From: Pachyseris speciosa
Lineage: Eukaryota; Cnidaria; Anthozoa; Scleractinia; Pachyseridae
Assembly (NCBI GenBank): GCA_016490735.1
Contig: JAEMWC010000262.1
Span: forward strand, 537,001 to 601,000
DNA: 64,000 bases
Direction of reading: 5' to 3'
This document shows positions 47,252-58,739 of the stretch, piece after piece (positions within the stretch are counted from its first letter, which is position 1; each line of letters starts with the position of its first letter). A program made the translations under genes and the position numbers. Under the pieces are notes generated by a model, which saw nothing but the letters and a program-made list of their open reading frames with translations, had not been told where the DNA came from and did not search any database.

Positions 47252-48017
47252 GGCCCTGTTTACAAGGAGGGAGGGTAGTGCTAGGGTTACCCTAGCAGGA
47301 GGGTCAAAGATAGCCCGGATTTGCTAGCAAAATTTCACTGGTAGGGTTACCCTAGCACCCGGGACAGCTAAATCGCAAACAATTAAAATGGCCGACAAGA
47401 GAAGAGTTCTGCTAAGTACTTCGATTTTCCTGTCTGTGCTGCCTGTTATCGCTCCTTTCGAGTGTCATGGAATGCAGTCATGTTAAATTCTTATTTCTAG
47501 ACGACGACAACAAGTTTAATGCAATACTTCACTCGATCGAATGAGAACGCAACATGTGAAACGGGAGACAGATTCGACGAAGAAGATTAGGAAAAGAACT
47601 TGGCCGTACAGATCATTGGTGGAATAAGTTATTCGGGGAAGGATGCTTACCTACCTTGCAATTATAATGTTTATTGTTTCTGAGATAAAAGGAAGATTCT
47701 AATGCCTTGAGCACCGCGTTGTATTCGGTACGCCATGATGGCCGTTTGTTGTCAACATTCAAAGGGTCTGGAAACAATTAAAAAGTTGTCCCAGGTAGGC
47801 GAGTTGTCCCTAGCTCGAGCGTTTACAAGGCAGCTAGGGTTACCCTGGCGCTAGGGTAACGCTAGTGTTCAGCTAGGGTAACCCTCCTGCTAGGGTAACC
47901 CTAGCTATCTTGTAAACACGTTAATGAAAGAAAGAAGAAATGTGGGAGCGCTAGGGTAACCCTCCTGCTAGGGTAACCCTAACACTAGGGTTACCCTATC
48001 TGCTTGTAAACAGGGCC
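47252..48017. mobile_element. Harbinger-derived element with transposase remnant
   Basis: 766 bp with TIRs GGCCCTGTTTACAAG and TAA target duplication (47249-47251, 48018-48020). Units 1 (37143) and 3 (49298) show the empty site. Subterminal blocks repeat CTAGGGTAACCCTAGC in both orientations. An ATG at 47388 begins MADKRRVLLS, and a later frame reads RRRLGKELGRTDHWWNKL (about 47585-47640). This resembles the start of PIF/Harbinger transposases (R-rich, G-R-T-D-x-W-W). The rest of the transposase is deleted. Confidence 0.8.
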
Positions 48018-48170
48018 TAAACGAAAAAATCAACGGATGGTGATGATGATGATGGTTATTATTATTATTGTTGTTTGTGGTGATGATGATGGTGATTGTG
48101 GCATAGGACACAATACACCTTATTCCAAAATGGCGACCAATTTATTATTCTTTTATTTGCATGTTGATTA

Positions 48171-48399
48171 AGCCTGGTTTTCACTAGCGACGCAAGCATA
48201 AGCGCAAGCATAAGAAGCTTATGCCAAGTGAAAACGACACAACGCAAGCATAAGCGCAAGCACAAGGAAAAGGAAAAATTTTGATCCTTGCCCTTATTCT
48301 TATGCTTGCGCGTTAAGCCCGTTTTCACAGTGAAATAAGCGCTCTTGTGCTTGCGCTTATGCTTGCGCTTGTGCTTGCGTCGCTAGTGAAGAGCAGGCT
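48171..48399. mobile_element. Harbinger-type MITE, 229 bp
   Basis: TIRs AGCCTG.TTTTCACTAGCGACGC, then GCAAGCATAAGC repeats on both arms, with TTA on both sides (48168-48170, 48400-48402). Empty sites in units 1 (near 37289) and 3 (near 49479) read GATTAGCCC without it. Non-coding. Confidence 0.85.
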
Positions 48400-49911
48400 T
48401 TAGCCCTCCTTGTCTCGTCGACACGGAAAAACAAAAGAATTTTGAAGTGAAAATGACACCCAAAAGGAGATTTTCCTGGCCAAATACAAACTGAAATGGA
48501 AACAAGAAACGGGCAGTTTTTGAGCGACTGACGATGCGGGGACATTCAGCTGATGTGGAAACGACCGAGTCATTTACACAAAGGAAAGTTTTACAAAAAG
48601 GCTTTTAAATGCTAATTATTTCAATAGCGACTAACTTGACACTAACGTTTCAGTAAAATAACCATACGCGAAAAAAGTCGCACGACTTTTTACTAACTTC
48701 GCTAGACTTTGAAACATATTTAATGTTTCAGTAGTGTCACACGCACGCTTGGAAAAAAAAATTGGAGTTCTCTTAACAGAAGTCGAACCTTTGACCTTAT
48801 GATTATCAATTCAGATGCTCTAACGAGCTTAAAATTTAACATCACACTTCACTTGATGTTGCCTGTGGAACATTTAACGGCTATTCCGCACAGCTGGCTG
48901 TAGTTTTATCATGTTTTATTTGGGCATGCCCTGGGGCATGGTTTAAAGCTGTTTTTAATTGAAGTATCGGTAGTGACGAGCAGCTTACTTCTCTCTTCAA
49001 TACTACTGCTTGATCCAACTTGTCAAATAAAAGCATATTCGCAAAAGACAAACAATGCCTTGATGTATAGATAAATATTCTTGATTGGTAGCATAAGATA
49101 GATACGAAGTACAGTGAAGCCGGAACAGACAAGTCAGTATTGGGGCTTGAAACTGAAGGGTTAAACATCTTAAAACGTGATCAAAATGTTAGAAAAATTT
49201 CATATAGTCAGACTGAGACACCAAGGCGCTCACCACAGCATTTCCATATTAAACCTGATGTTATTTAATAGCAGTGCGAAACTAATGAGGGTGACTATAA
49301 GAAAAAACCAACGGATGATGATGATGATGGTGGTGATGCTGATGATGATGATGATTGTTATTATTATTATTATTATTATTGTTTGTGGTGATGATGATGG
49401 TGATTGTGGCACAAGACACAATACACCTTATTCCAAAATGGCGACCAATTTATTATTCTTTTATTTGCATGTTGATTAGCCCTTCTTGTCTCGTCAACAC
49501 GGAAATAAAAAAGAATTTTGAAGTGAAAATGAGGCAAAGAACGCTAATTAACATACAAACAAAATAATAAATTGTGCCGCCATTTTGGAATAAGGTGTAT
49601 GGTGGGGACGTGTTTACTAAAGAGAAGTGGTATTCTCGTACCCAGATCTTATCGTTCATTAGGAGAAAGTCTCTGGGGAAAAATATGTTTTTTAAAATGT
49701 TGCACATGATACCTCTGCGCATTTTCAGCAGTAATGATACGTTTGTTACAGACTGTATGTGAGATGGAGAGGAAACAAATCCTTTTGATCAAGAGTCAAG
49801 GGTTGAAATTGCCTTCCAAGTAGAGAGGAGACACACGGGCAGAAGAAAAATAAGGGAGCACAGGCATTTTGACCTTTTACGGTGACTGACTTTGAGGTGT
49901 CAATTTCATAT

Positions 49912-51789
49912 ACAGGGCACGCGGAGCAGTTTTTGAAGTGGGGGGGGGGGGGGGGGGGCGCTCACGCGTTATCAAGTGAGGGGAGGGGACTAACTCTAAA
50001 ACTTATTAAAACGCATATAATTCCGTTAAATTCATAAGCTTTGTCCCCCAGTTAACATACTTTATTAACTCAAAAAATCAAGTGATATCCTTTATACACT
50101 TTTCAACTCAATTTAAACATTTAGAGAAAGAGGTTAGTGACAAAATAAGCTTTGTAATCACACTTAACGTAATCTGTAAACGAAGGTAGAGTAATCATAA
50201 CTTTGGTTCATTTATTCGTCTACTGTCACGAAATCGGACTCTCTGAATGTACCGAAATTCCTTATTTTCGATTGTCGTTAAGACCAACAAATTCATTTGC
50301 CACTTCAACAAGGCAAAGTTTTTCTGTTCTGTCTCTGTGAGTGTTGAGTACTGTAAGGTTACTGAGCCTTTCTTGAGTCTTTTCTTTGAGCCTTTCTTGA
50401 GTAACTCTTCAAGAGTCACATTCACAGACAACATAGAAAATTTTAAAATTCGCCTTATCTCTAGAAGTTACCCTAAGAAAATGGTGGAATAGATACTTTC
50501 AGAAGTTAACTATGAGGAGAGAAAAGCAGCTCTAACACAGAATCAGAGAACGCACAAGAAGCTTCTACCCTTCGTGACGCAATTTCAACCATCGTTACCA
50601 TGTTTGAAAAACATACTAATGAACAAATGACATCTCATACAAGAACAACCATTATTCAGAAAGATATTCAAGGAACCTCCCTTGATTTCTTATAGAAAAG
50701 GAAAATCGCTTATAGATATGCTTGTGTTACACAAAGGGCACACAGCAGGAGTCGGCGGCGTTGGTCTGTCAACCCAATTTTAATCACCAACACTATGAAA
50801 TACACATAGTGGTTTTAAAACTGATTTATTCCATCAGACAGGATCGTAAGGAACCAATCATAAATTTGGATGTTTTTTCCGCGAGGTCCGCCATCTTTAG
50901 CCAAGCACAATTATCCCGTGAAAGTATTTTTTTAAATGTCTTTTACTTAATTTATTATTTTTTCCACAAAAAGTGGGATGGATGCGCAGCTTGTAGAGAA
51001 TTGGGACTAGTGGATGAGGGGCGGATTAGGGGCGGGGAAGACACCCTTTTACATTTTTAACAGAAAAGGTACCTCTTTCGTATACCTTCCAATGACAAAT
51101 GGTACCCCTTTCGTATACCTGAAACAGGAAGTCTTCTTGTCATTTTCACGTAGCGTTCAACAAATTAAAACAGTACAGTTGTAAGTTACGCGTGTTTGAA
51201 ATATTTTAATGGAACGCCCTTTTAAATACCTAAATGACAGATTTCCCTACCCTTTCATATACTTCGACTCGTGAAATCCCTACCCTTTCATATACCTGAA
51301 GCGTGAAAAAGGTACCCCTTTCGGGCGGAACCTCACCGTATAGGCCATTATAGGGAGTATCCCCCCCCCGGGCCCGTAAGCGGACAGTAAACAATATCAG
51401 GTTAATCACACACTGACCTAGACAAAAGCAGTGTTTGAGTCTGAACAGTACAGTGTATATATTTAACAATTAGATTATTAGATTTCCATCGCGTGATAGC
51501 TGAATTAGACTTCGTAAAGCGCACGTGGGTGGGGATTTTGACATCCACAATGGTCCCCAGGGTGGGAAATTTGACTTGACTACCATCTTGAAAAGTTTGT
51601 TGTGAGTGCCTATCATTTAGTTTATTTAACTTACTGTGCAAGGTCTGTGGTCCCCAGGGGTGGGAATTTGACTTATAATGGTGACCCAAGGGTGGGGAAT
51701 TTGACATTTGAAAACCTGAAAATGTCAAATTTCCCGTGGGTTCCCCCCCCCCCCCCCCCACACCATTGATAGGTGCATAATGTTCGCGA
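49912..51789. other. Insertion in unit 3
   Basis: Contains G/C homopolymers (49939-49957, 51741-51759), a Penelope-like fragment, and a repeat with ACCCCTTTCGTATACC/CCTTTCATATACC phrases (51055-51320). 51500-51730 carries loosely repeated GGTCCCCAGGGTGGG..AAATTTGAC phrases. No intact gene. Confidence 0.5.
50440..50745 (+). mobile_element. Penelope-like retroelement fragment
   Basis: One frame reads RLISRSYPKKMVE, a stop, EERKAALTQNQRTHKKLLPF, PSLPCLKNIL, a stop, and PPLISYRKGKSLIDMLV. This resembles the region after the reverse transcriptase in cnidarian Penelope-like (GIY-YIG) retroelements. In-frame stops lie at 50490-50492 (TAG) and 50628-50630 (TGA). Neither the RT core nor GIY-YIG is present. 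Family assignment is from memory. Confidence 0.55.
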
Positions 51790-52110
51790 TCTTATGTCTT
51801 CCTTTCACTTTTTCCAGCCACATTTTCAGTGTTTTCAGGTTGGATAAGGAACGTTAAGGTCAAAGGAATTACTAAATCCTCGTTTTAGATTGATTTGTGG
51901 TTACGTTTGTTCAAATTGCAACTGAATTTAATAAGCTTAATTTAGGAGCACCTCAATTAAAGATTAAAGAAAGATTGCAACATTTTTTTAAAGAAATATG
52001 TGATGATCAGTAAATTGAACGCGATATTTTTAGGCAAATTGAACAGAAGTCCTGACTTGAACCATTAACAAAGTACAATTTGTAGTTGAGTTATTATAAG
52101 AAATGCGAGC

Positions 52111-53469
52111 AGCTCATCGTTTTGTTCCCCTCTCCCCAAAAACCAACATTTGATTTCATTTGATTTATTTAGCGTTGATTTGATTTAGTCTCCCCAATTA
52201 GTAGAGCATCTGTGCTACGCTAAATAGATTTGAGACTTGAATATAGTGATTACTGTGATGATGATGATGATTATTATTATTATTATCAGTATTTTTCAAT
52301 GTCCCACTGAAAAAATAGTTGGCCTAAATCATTGTTTCTTTTGCGTTTTAAAACGATTGTAATTGAAAGTGAAGTTGCTTCACCGACAAAAGTAACTTGT
52401 TCAGTGCTTTGCTCATGTAAGCTGGCAGACTTTCGAAATCGAGAAGTTGTCTATGCGCATTCTATATATTTGTGATTTTCGTCACTTGTATGGATAGTCT
52501 TTTTTCCCTAAATTTAGTATTTTTTGAAATGTAAATAAGTGATAAATACGTTGGGATGCTAACGTCTGCAACCGGCTTTGTTGGCGTAAAGTTGTTACAG
52601 TGATTCTTTGGCAGCGTGGAGCCCCCAAATAAACTCCAGAAATTGCCAAGTTGAAACCAAAGAAAGGCCTCTCTACCCCCCTTGCGCTTTTCGACCTAAA
52701 AGGGGCAGCAATCTATGCACTCCCTGTAGTAATAATCATCAGTACCCCCCCCCCCCCCCTTCCCCAACCTTTCCCACCCCCTCCTTGCAAAAGGGAAACA
52801 TTTGTGGGGCCCGGATTTCAGGGATTTCCCTTGATCATTTCAAATTTCTATTACAATCTATCTATCCCCACTCCACGCAAAAGGGAAACATAAACATTTG
52901 CTGGGCCATTTCTCTTGATCATTTTAAAATTTGTGCCAAAGCCATATGTTGAAACACGAACCGTCTTCTGATCCAACACAGCATGAGGATTCTTAGAATC
53001 GCCTCACTGACCTTTTGCGAGTGTTTTGGTGACAGTGCAGGTTGGTCTGCACGCAATCGACCACGTGAGAAGCTTCGCCAGCACGATGATCCCTGGTTGC
53101 ACCATTTATTTTAATTTCCTTCGAGAAGCTGAGACGATTTGCGAGTATTTGGATTGCAGAAAAAACTAGAAAGTAAGTACATTATTTATGCTTAACGGCA
53201 TTTGCCCTGGTATAGTAGCCTAGCTAACGTGGGATGTGAAATTTCGCGGTTTGCCGATTGTTATGTTTCGAGGAGAACATATTTTCGCGGCGGATCTCAG
53301 GCAAGTTCTATCCAGTGACAAACTGCTAACTATGACCAGACCAATAAACAAGAAATGCAATGTTTTCTCGTTTAATTCAACTCACGTAGTGAGTCGTCGA
53401 TTGTGAATCACAGCAGCCGAAATGTGCGATTTCGCATGCTATCTTGGTCGGCAGCTGTGGGAAGTTGTA
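52111..53469. other. No recognisable gene
   Basis: Includes simple GATGAT/ATT repeats (52257-52287) and a C run (52746-52760). Duplicated phrases (CGCAAAAGGGAAACAT at 52785 and 52876) are a local tandem of about 90 bp. Confidence 0.4.
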
Positions 53470-53582
53470 TAGCCTGCTTGGCAGGCGCAAGAAAGGGAAA
53501 CGGGCGCAAGCGGGAAGCGAGAGGAAGGAGTGCGGGACTTCCCCCCTTCCCTTTGCCATTCTAGTGCCTGCCACGCAGGCTA
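53470..53582. mobile_element. Short TIR element (TAGCCTGC ends)
   Basis: TAGCCTGCTTGGCAGGC at one end and GCCTGCCACGCAGGCTA at the other. GC-rich, 113 bp. A related half-element starts at 57951. Confidence 0.55.
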
Positions 53583-53688
53583 GCAGTTGTAAAAACGATA
53601 GACAAAATATTGTTTGCAGTCCGCAGTTATTTAATCGAAATCCAGTAACTAAATAGATGCAATGATTTTCGTGCATTGTGTTTGCTTT

Positions 53689-54149
53689 CCGGTCAGTCAG
53701 TCAGTGGCAGTCTGCAGACTGCAGATTGTAGACTGGGTGTAAAATGCAGACTGAGACCAAAACTGTGTCTTCGTCAAATACGTGATGTATTTTCAGTTTT
53801 TAACTTATGCTTCTCGTCTTTCCGAGAACACCTCCCGCAAAATAGACATTATTCTTTTCAGAAAGTGCCAGCCTCGAAATTATTGACATGATTGAGAGGG
53901 CGCATACGCTTTTAAGCGGAATTGAAAGCCTTGTTTGCGATCGTTTGTATACTTCCAACTTATCTCGCGCATCACAAACAACCCCAATATTTTTAGAAAG
54001 CAATGACCCTGTCACATATGACCTTACTATGCACGTTTAAAATTGAAAATATATCACGTATATTGTCGAAGAGACAGTTTTGGTCTCAGTCTGCATTTAA
54101 TACCTAGTCTGCAGTCTGCAGTCTACAGTCTGCATTTTATACTGACCGG
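53689..54149. mobile_element. hAT-like MITE
   Basis: 461 bp with TIRs CCGGTCAGT extending over about 80 bp (AGACTGCAG and TGCAGACTGAGACCAAAACTG phrases). It is flanked by identical 8-bp repeats TTTGCTTT (53681-53688, 54150-54157). An 8-bp duplication suggests hAT. Non-coding. Confidence 0.75.
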
Positions 54150-54157
54150 TTTGCTTT

Positions 54158-55000
54158 CGCGCGACCAAATGCCGTGAATTGATGGTCAATCCGTGAAACG
54201 TTCATGCCACAGGGTGGTAGGCTCTGGTAGACATTACTCAGTAAATATAGTAGATTAGGATAGCTTGGGAATATAACTTTTTGTCGGTGGTGTATTTCGT
54301 TACTCTAAGAAATGTAGCTGGCTACAAAAGCAATGGCCACATGCCAGTGATAGTGTTGGTAAAGGAGCAAAGATTGCATAAAATACTATCACAGATAGAT
54401 ACCATGAAAGGGTGAGTGGGGGCTCTCCCGTGGACATATGTATCTCAACCACAACCATAATCATGTGTTCGTTTTAGCTACCTAGTGTTCGGTTTCAAAT
54501 GTTCGATATCAAACAGCGACTATAAGTGCCTTTATTTGCCATACATTCAAAGTAACCTATTACACAATCAATAGGTAGGAGATCCAGCATAGAATTCATG
54601 TTTTATAATAAAACTGATGGTAGAAATGCGTTTGTTTTTTTACTAGCGGACTAGTCTCATTATAAAGATTATAAATGATTAGTTTACGTTTAAACATATT
54701 GAAAGAGCTTATAAAATTGGAGGTCTGTACCTCAAGTGGGAAGCAACACAAAGGTGTTATGAAATCGCATGAATAGGAATTGAGCGTGCCGTAATATTTG
54801 CTTTTTCTTTACCTAACCGTGGCTTTCCACGCGTGTAGTTACTCATCAGCTGATCAAATCTACTTTGTATGATTATGTGACGACGTAGTCAAAATGTTTT
54901 GTCTTCCTGTTTATTTCGATTGACGGCTCGTGATGAAATGGTATCTTGCTTGTTTTGCTTGGGACCTCCAGGGAAGTTTGTTTCGGGTGCGCTAGCCATG
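54158..55000. other. No recognisable gene
   Basis: AT-rich; no element ends or exons identified. Confidence 0.4.
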
Positions 55001-55011
55001 TATGAGTTGTA

Positions 55012-55146
55012 AACTGCAAAACAGCCGTATTCTTGCGTTGGCCGATTTCGCGGTCTCGTCAAGCGATAGTGAAAACGCCTCCGGGCGTGTGAGGCTCACG
55101 CCTTCAGAAAACGCAAAAAAACCGGACTGTTTTGCAGTCTATATGA
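55012..55146. mobile_element. Short TIR element (CTGCAAAACAG ends)
   Basis: CTGCAAAACAGCCG at one end and, inverted, CGGACTGTTTTGCAG at the other, with further TTGCGTT/AACGCAA pairing inside. Confidence 0.5.
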
Positions 55147-55723
55147 GTTGTGCATTTACTGCATTTTCTATTTCGTTTAATTAGTCCGGGAAAAACTGCA
55201 TCTCCGTCGCGCTCTATAGGCACAATACCCGGAAACTTGATCGAACAAAACGAAAAGATGATTTGAAACCATTTTCACGGATGGATGGCAGTGACTATTT
55301 ATGTTTTGATTTATCCAGAGTATGTAAACGGAAGATATCTAAGTCGATGCCTTTTGTAATTTTGGACGGCTCCAGCTATTTATTATAAATTGTTTGATGT
55401 AGAAATTTTCCTTTAAAACACAAGCGGCGTCATGTGCCTTTAACGTTACAGAAGGGTTTCACGGGTGTCTTTCCGAAAATCTTGCATAAGCGCGTTACTT
55501 TCTATAAAACCATGGGAAACTATATATCACTGTAAAGCTGAATAACTGAAGATCTTGAAAATACCGGCATTTTTATATAATAGATAAGCGCTCGGACGGA
55601 TTCAAAGCCAAAACTAGCAATTAACTGAATTACTCGCAACCAAACTGTACAATATCAATCAAGAGATGATAAGCTAACAAAGTGTGTCAGAGTGATCGTG
55701 ACTAAAACACCACACGAGTACTA

Positions 55724-56161
55724 CAGGGGCACCCAACGACAAGTTTCGGTAGATATCTGTTCGGTGGAGGGTAGTTCGCCTAAGGCTTTCGGCGTCGATT
55801 AAAGAGTGCACTCGGATTTTCGTAAGTAAAACGTGGCCTAAAAGATTCGTAATGTGGCAATCTTAACCCCTGAGCTTTTCGGAAAGGTCGTTATTGCTAT
55901 TTTTGGCAGTAAAAAACGTCAGCTAGCATTTTCGGAAAGAAAAAAAGGTTCCCTAGAAAGTTCATTTCAGCTTTTATTTTCTCAAAGAAAGATTTTGTTC
56001 CCTAAAATTTTCGGGCAATTAACATTTCAGCTAGGGAATCCGAACAGATCAAAGTTTTCTAGCTAACCAAAACATCACTTTAAACAGACTTCAAACACCA
56101 TAACGTACTTAAAAATGCCTTTCTACAACTTTTGGCTGGTTTGGCTCGTTGGGTGCCCCTG
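55724..56161. mobile_element. hAT-like element nested in the foldback arm
   Basis: TIRs CAGGGGCACCCAACGA and complement, flanked by GTACTA on both sides (55718-55723, 56162-56167). The CAGGG start is typical of hAT ends, though the visible duplication is 6 bp rather than 8. The interior has TTTTCGGAAAG phrases and is non-coding. Confidence 0.7.
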
Positions 56162-56367
56162 GTACTACGAGTAACACACGAGTAACGAGTACATAGGAGT
56201 GACGTATGGGTACATACAAATACATACGAGTAACATACAAGTAACATCCGAATACATACGAGTAACACACAGGTAACATACGGTCAAATGTGGGCAATAC
56301 GCACGAAATCTACAAAGTAAAATACAAGAAATTGGATCTTTCGCTGATATCTTTGATTTGTTTTTAT

Positions 56368-57020
56368 ACAGCTTGGTGTATTTATTAATTCAAGGGTGTA
56401 GTGTGGGCAGAAATTAGCATTTGAGGGTGTGTGATGGGAGGGGTGGGGAGGGAGGGTGATACAGCTTGGTGTATTTATTAATTCAGGGGTGTAGTGTGGG
56501 CAGAAATTAGCATTTGAGGGTGTGTGATGGGAGGGGTGGGGGAGGGAGGGTGATACAGCTTGGTGTATTTATTAATTCAGGGGTGTAGTGTGGGCAGAAA
56601 TTAGCATTTGAGGGTGTGTGATGGGAGGGGTGGGAGGGAGGGTGATACAGCTTGGTGTATTTATTAATTCAGGGTGTAGTGTGGGCAGAAATTAGCATTT
56701 GAGGGTGTGTGATGGGAGGGGTGGGGGAGGGAGGGTGATACAGCTTGGTGTATTTATTAATTCAGGGGTGTAGTGTGGGCAGAAATTAGCATTTGAGGGT
56801 GTGTGATGGGAGGGGTGGGGGAGGGAGGGTGATACAGCTTGGTGTATTTATTAATTCAGGGGTGTAGTGTGGGCAGAAATTAGCATTTGAGGGTGTGTGA
56901 TGGGAGGGGTGGGGAGGGAGGGTGATACAGCTTGGTGTATTTATTAATTCAGGGGTGTAGTGTGGGCAGAAATTAGCATTTGAGGGTGTGTGATGGGAGG
57001 GGTGAGGCAGGGAGGGTGAT
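56368..57020. repeat. 93-bp minisatellite, seven units
   Basis: Units start at 56368, 56461, 56554, 56646, 56740, 56833 and 56927. Each contains CAGCTTGGTGTATTTATTAA, GTGTAGTGTGGGCAG and a G-rich GGGAGGGGTGGGGGAGGGAGGG end. They differ mainly in G-run length, so the array is young or homogenised. Confidence 0.95.
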
Positions 57021-57767
57021 ACAGCTTCGACTGGACTTCAGGGTTGTTTACCATTTATTAAAAATCCTGAAATTTCGGTTAACACTTTTAGTTCAGAAGG
57101 AACGGTACGTGTTAAAATTTCCGGATTGCTGGGCTCGCTGACTGGATAGATTACGCTCGGCCAAAAGCCAAGAGTTTACAATCTAGTTTACAATTTTATA
57201 GCTGGTTAGATCTATTACAGGATCCGGCCCTTCTATTTTGTAACGGTGGTCCTTTCTCAAGTATTTTCCAGTTTTTTCAAAAGCCAAGAGGACTGAAACT
57301 AGTACGAAAAATTGAAACTTGTAAATGTAAACACATGTTTTCTCTGAACAAACTGATCCCATCACCCCCCCCCCCCTCCCCCCGTCCCACCACACACGCA
57401 AATACGCACACTCTCAAATGCTACTTTCTCCCCACACTACACCCTGGCATTAATAAATACACCGAGCAATAAAAAACAAATCAAAGATTTCGGAGAAAGA
57501 TTCAATTTCTTGACTCAGGGACAACTAAGAAACCCATCAAGCCCCCCCCCCCCCCCCTCCCCCAATCACACAGATCACAAAGATTTCAGAGCAAGATCCA
57601 ATTTCTTGTTTTTTACTTGGTAGATTTCATGCGTATTACCGGCATTTGACCGTATGTTACCTCTGTGTTACTCGTATGTAATCGTATGTTACTCGCCTGA
57701 GAGTGATGTCACTCGTATGTACTGGTATGTTACTCGTGTGGTGTTTTAGTCACGATCGTGTCGGAGT

Positions 57768-58045
57768 TTTTCTTACCTCTTATTGGTTTATGAGAAAACT
57801 GATCATGGACACTGAAAATTTTTAACACGTCACGGGAAAAGTATTTGGAATTTCGTAAACGCTCGATACACTTTGATGCACATTCTGGCCAAATTTCGTT
57901 GAAATCTGACAAAATCCACATATGCACTCACAAATGCTACTCTCAAATGCTAGCCTGCGTAGCTGGCGGTTTTGGTATTGTTGGGGGCGCCCGAGCGAGC
58001 GACGTAGCCGCGAGTAGCATGGAGCTCGTTTTCGCGATTTCGTCG
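57768..58045. other. No intact gene
   Basis: From 57951 a GC-rich TAGCCTGCGTAGC half-element with CGAGCGAGCGACG pairs leads into a G run. Confidence 0.35.
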
Positions 58046-58445
58046 CTCGCTCGCGCGCCCCGGGGGGGAGGGGGGGGTTGCACTCCCTTATTTGGGCTAT
58101 ATAGGTATGTGCGGACCCAAAGGGTATGGTTTTTTAGCCGTTTTGGTCTGAAATAGGGTATCAGTGTTGACCATTTTGGTCTGAAATAGGGTATGGTTTA
58201 TGCACTCTGGTCTTGAATTGAGTGTTTTTTAGAAGAAGCTACTTCTTCATCATTACGCGATAACACCATCAACAAAATCCCTTTTTTGTCTTTTAATCAT
58301 GAAATGGGTCTGCATAGGGTATCAAATTTTTGGTCAGGTCTGAAATAGGGTAGGGAAAATCGCAGATTTCGGTCTGAAATAGGGTAAGGGTTTCAGGAAG
58401 CGGGCCGCACACCCCCACCCAAATTTTCTGGGAGTATCTCCGGGG
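58046..58445 (+). repeat. Dispersed repeat with GTCTGAAATAGGGTA motifs, copy 2
   Basis: Inverse-oriented homologue of 28325-28742. Contains five or more GTCTGAAATAGGGTA-like phrases. Confidence 0.7.
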
Positions 58446-58739
58446 TCGCGCTGAAAAGCCATCAGCTAAACTAAAACGAGGAAAAACCCGGGCGAAAGAG
58501 GCAGCGGAGTTGATTTACCAATATACACTAAAAAACGTTTTTAAAGATAGCTCGTTTTAACTTTTTGAACTGCTGTTTTCACGAAATTCTGCATCATGTT
58601 TTTGTTTCAACAATTACCTAATTTTTTCTCCAAAAATGCGACCATTTTTCCCTTTCCGCAACCTTAAAACTACCAGGTGTGCGAAACACGCGAGCGCGCG
58701 CGGACTTTGCCTCAAGCGAGCATGCGCGATGTGCCGTAA

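Larger units (their letters stand above)
41652..48454 (+). repeat. Segmental duplication unit 2 (internal deletion)
   Basis: 41652-42600 matches 19866-20826. From 42601 it matches 32153 onward to 37313, apart from indels and two TIR-element insertions. The 11.3 kb between is absent. It ends at 48454, where the sequence jumps back to a copy of 35893 and begins unit 3. Confidence 0.85.
48455..52110 (+). repeat. Segmental duplication unit 3 (partial)
   Basis: 48455-48640 matches 45983-46167, 48640-49298 matches 46596-47251, and 49298-49911 matches 37143-37700. After an unrelated 1.9 kb, 51790-52110 matches 38217-38520. The unit 2 elements at 47252 and 48171 are absent here. Confidence 0.8.
55694..57757. 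mobile_element. 2-kb Mutator-like foldback element with nested insertions
   Basis: The ends GATCGTGACTAAAACACCAC and complement are flanked by a 10-bp duplication with one mismatch (GTGTCAGAGT 55684-55693, GTGTCGGAGT 57758-57767). Further inside, (TACGAGTAACA)-like arrays face each other (56165-56285, 57645-57735). The left arm hosts a 438-bp hAT-like element and an expanded minisatellite. The right arm keeps one inverted copy of the minisatellite unit (about 57405-57500). The centre has no protein coding. Confidence 0.7.
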
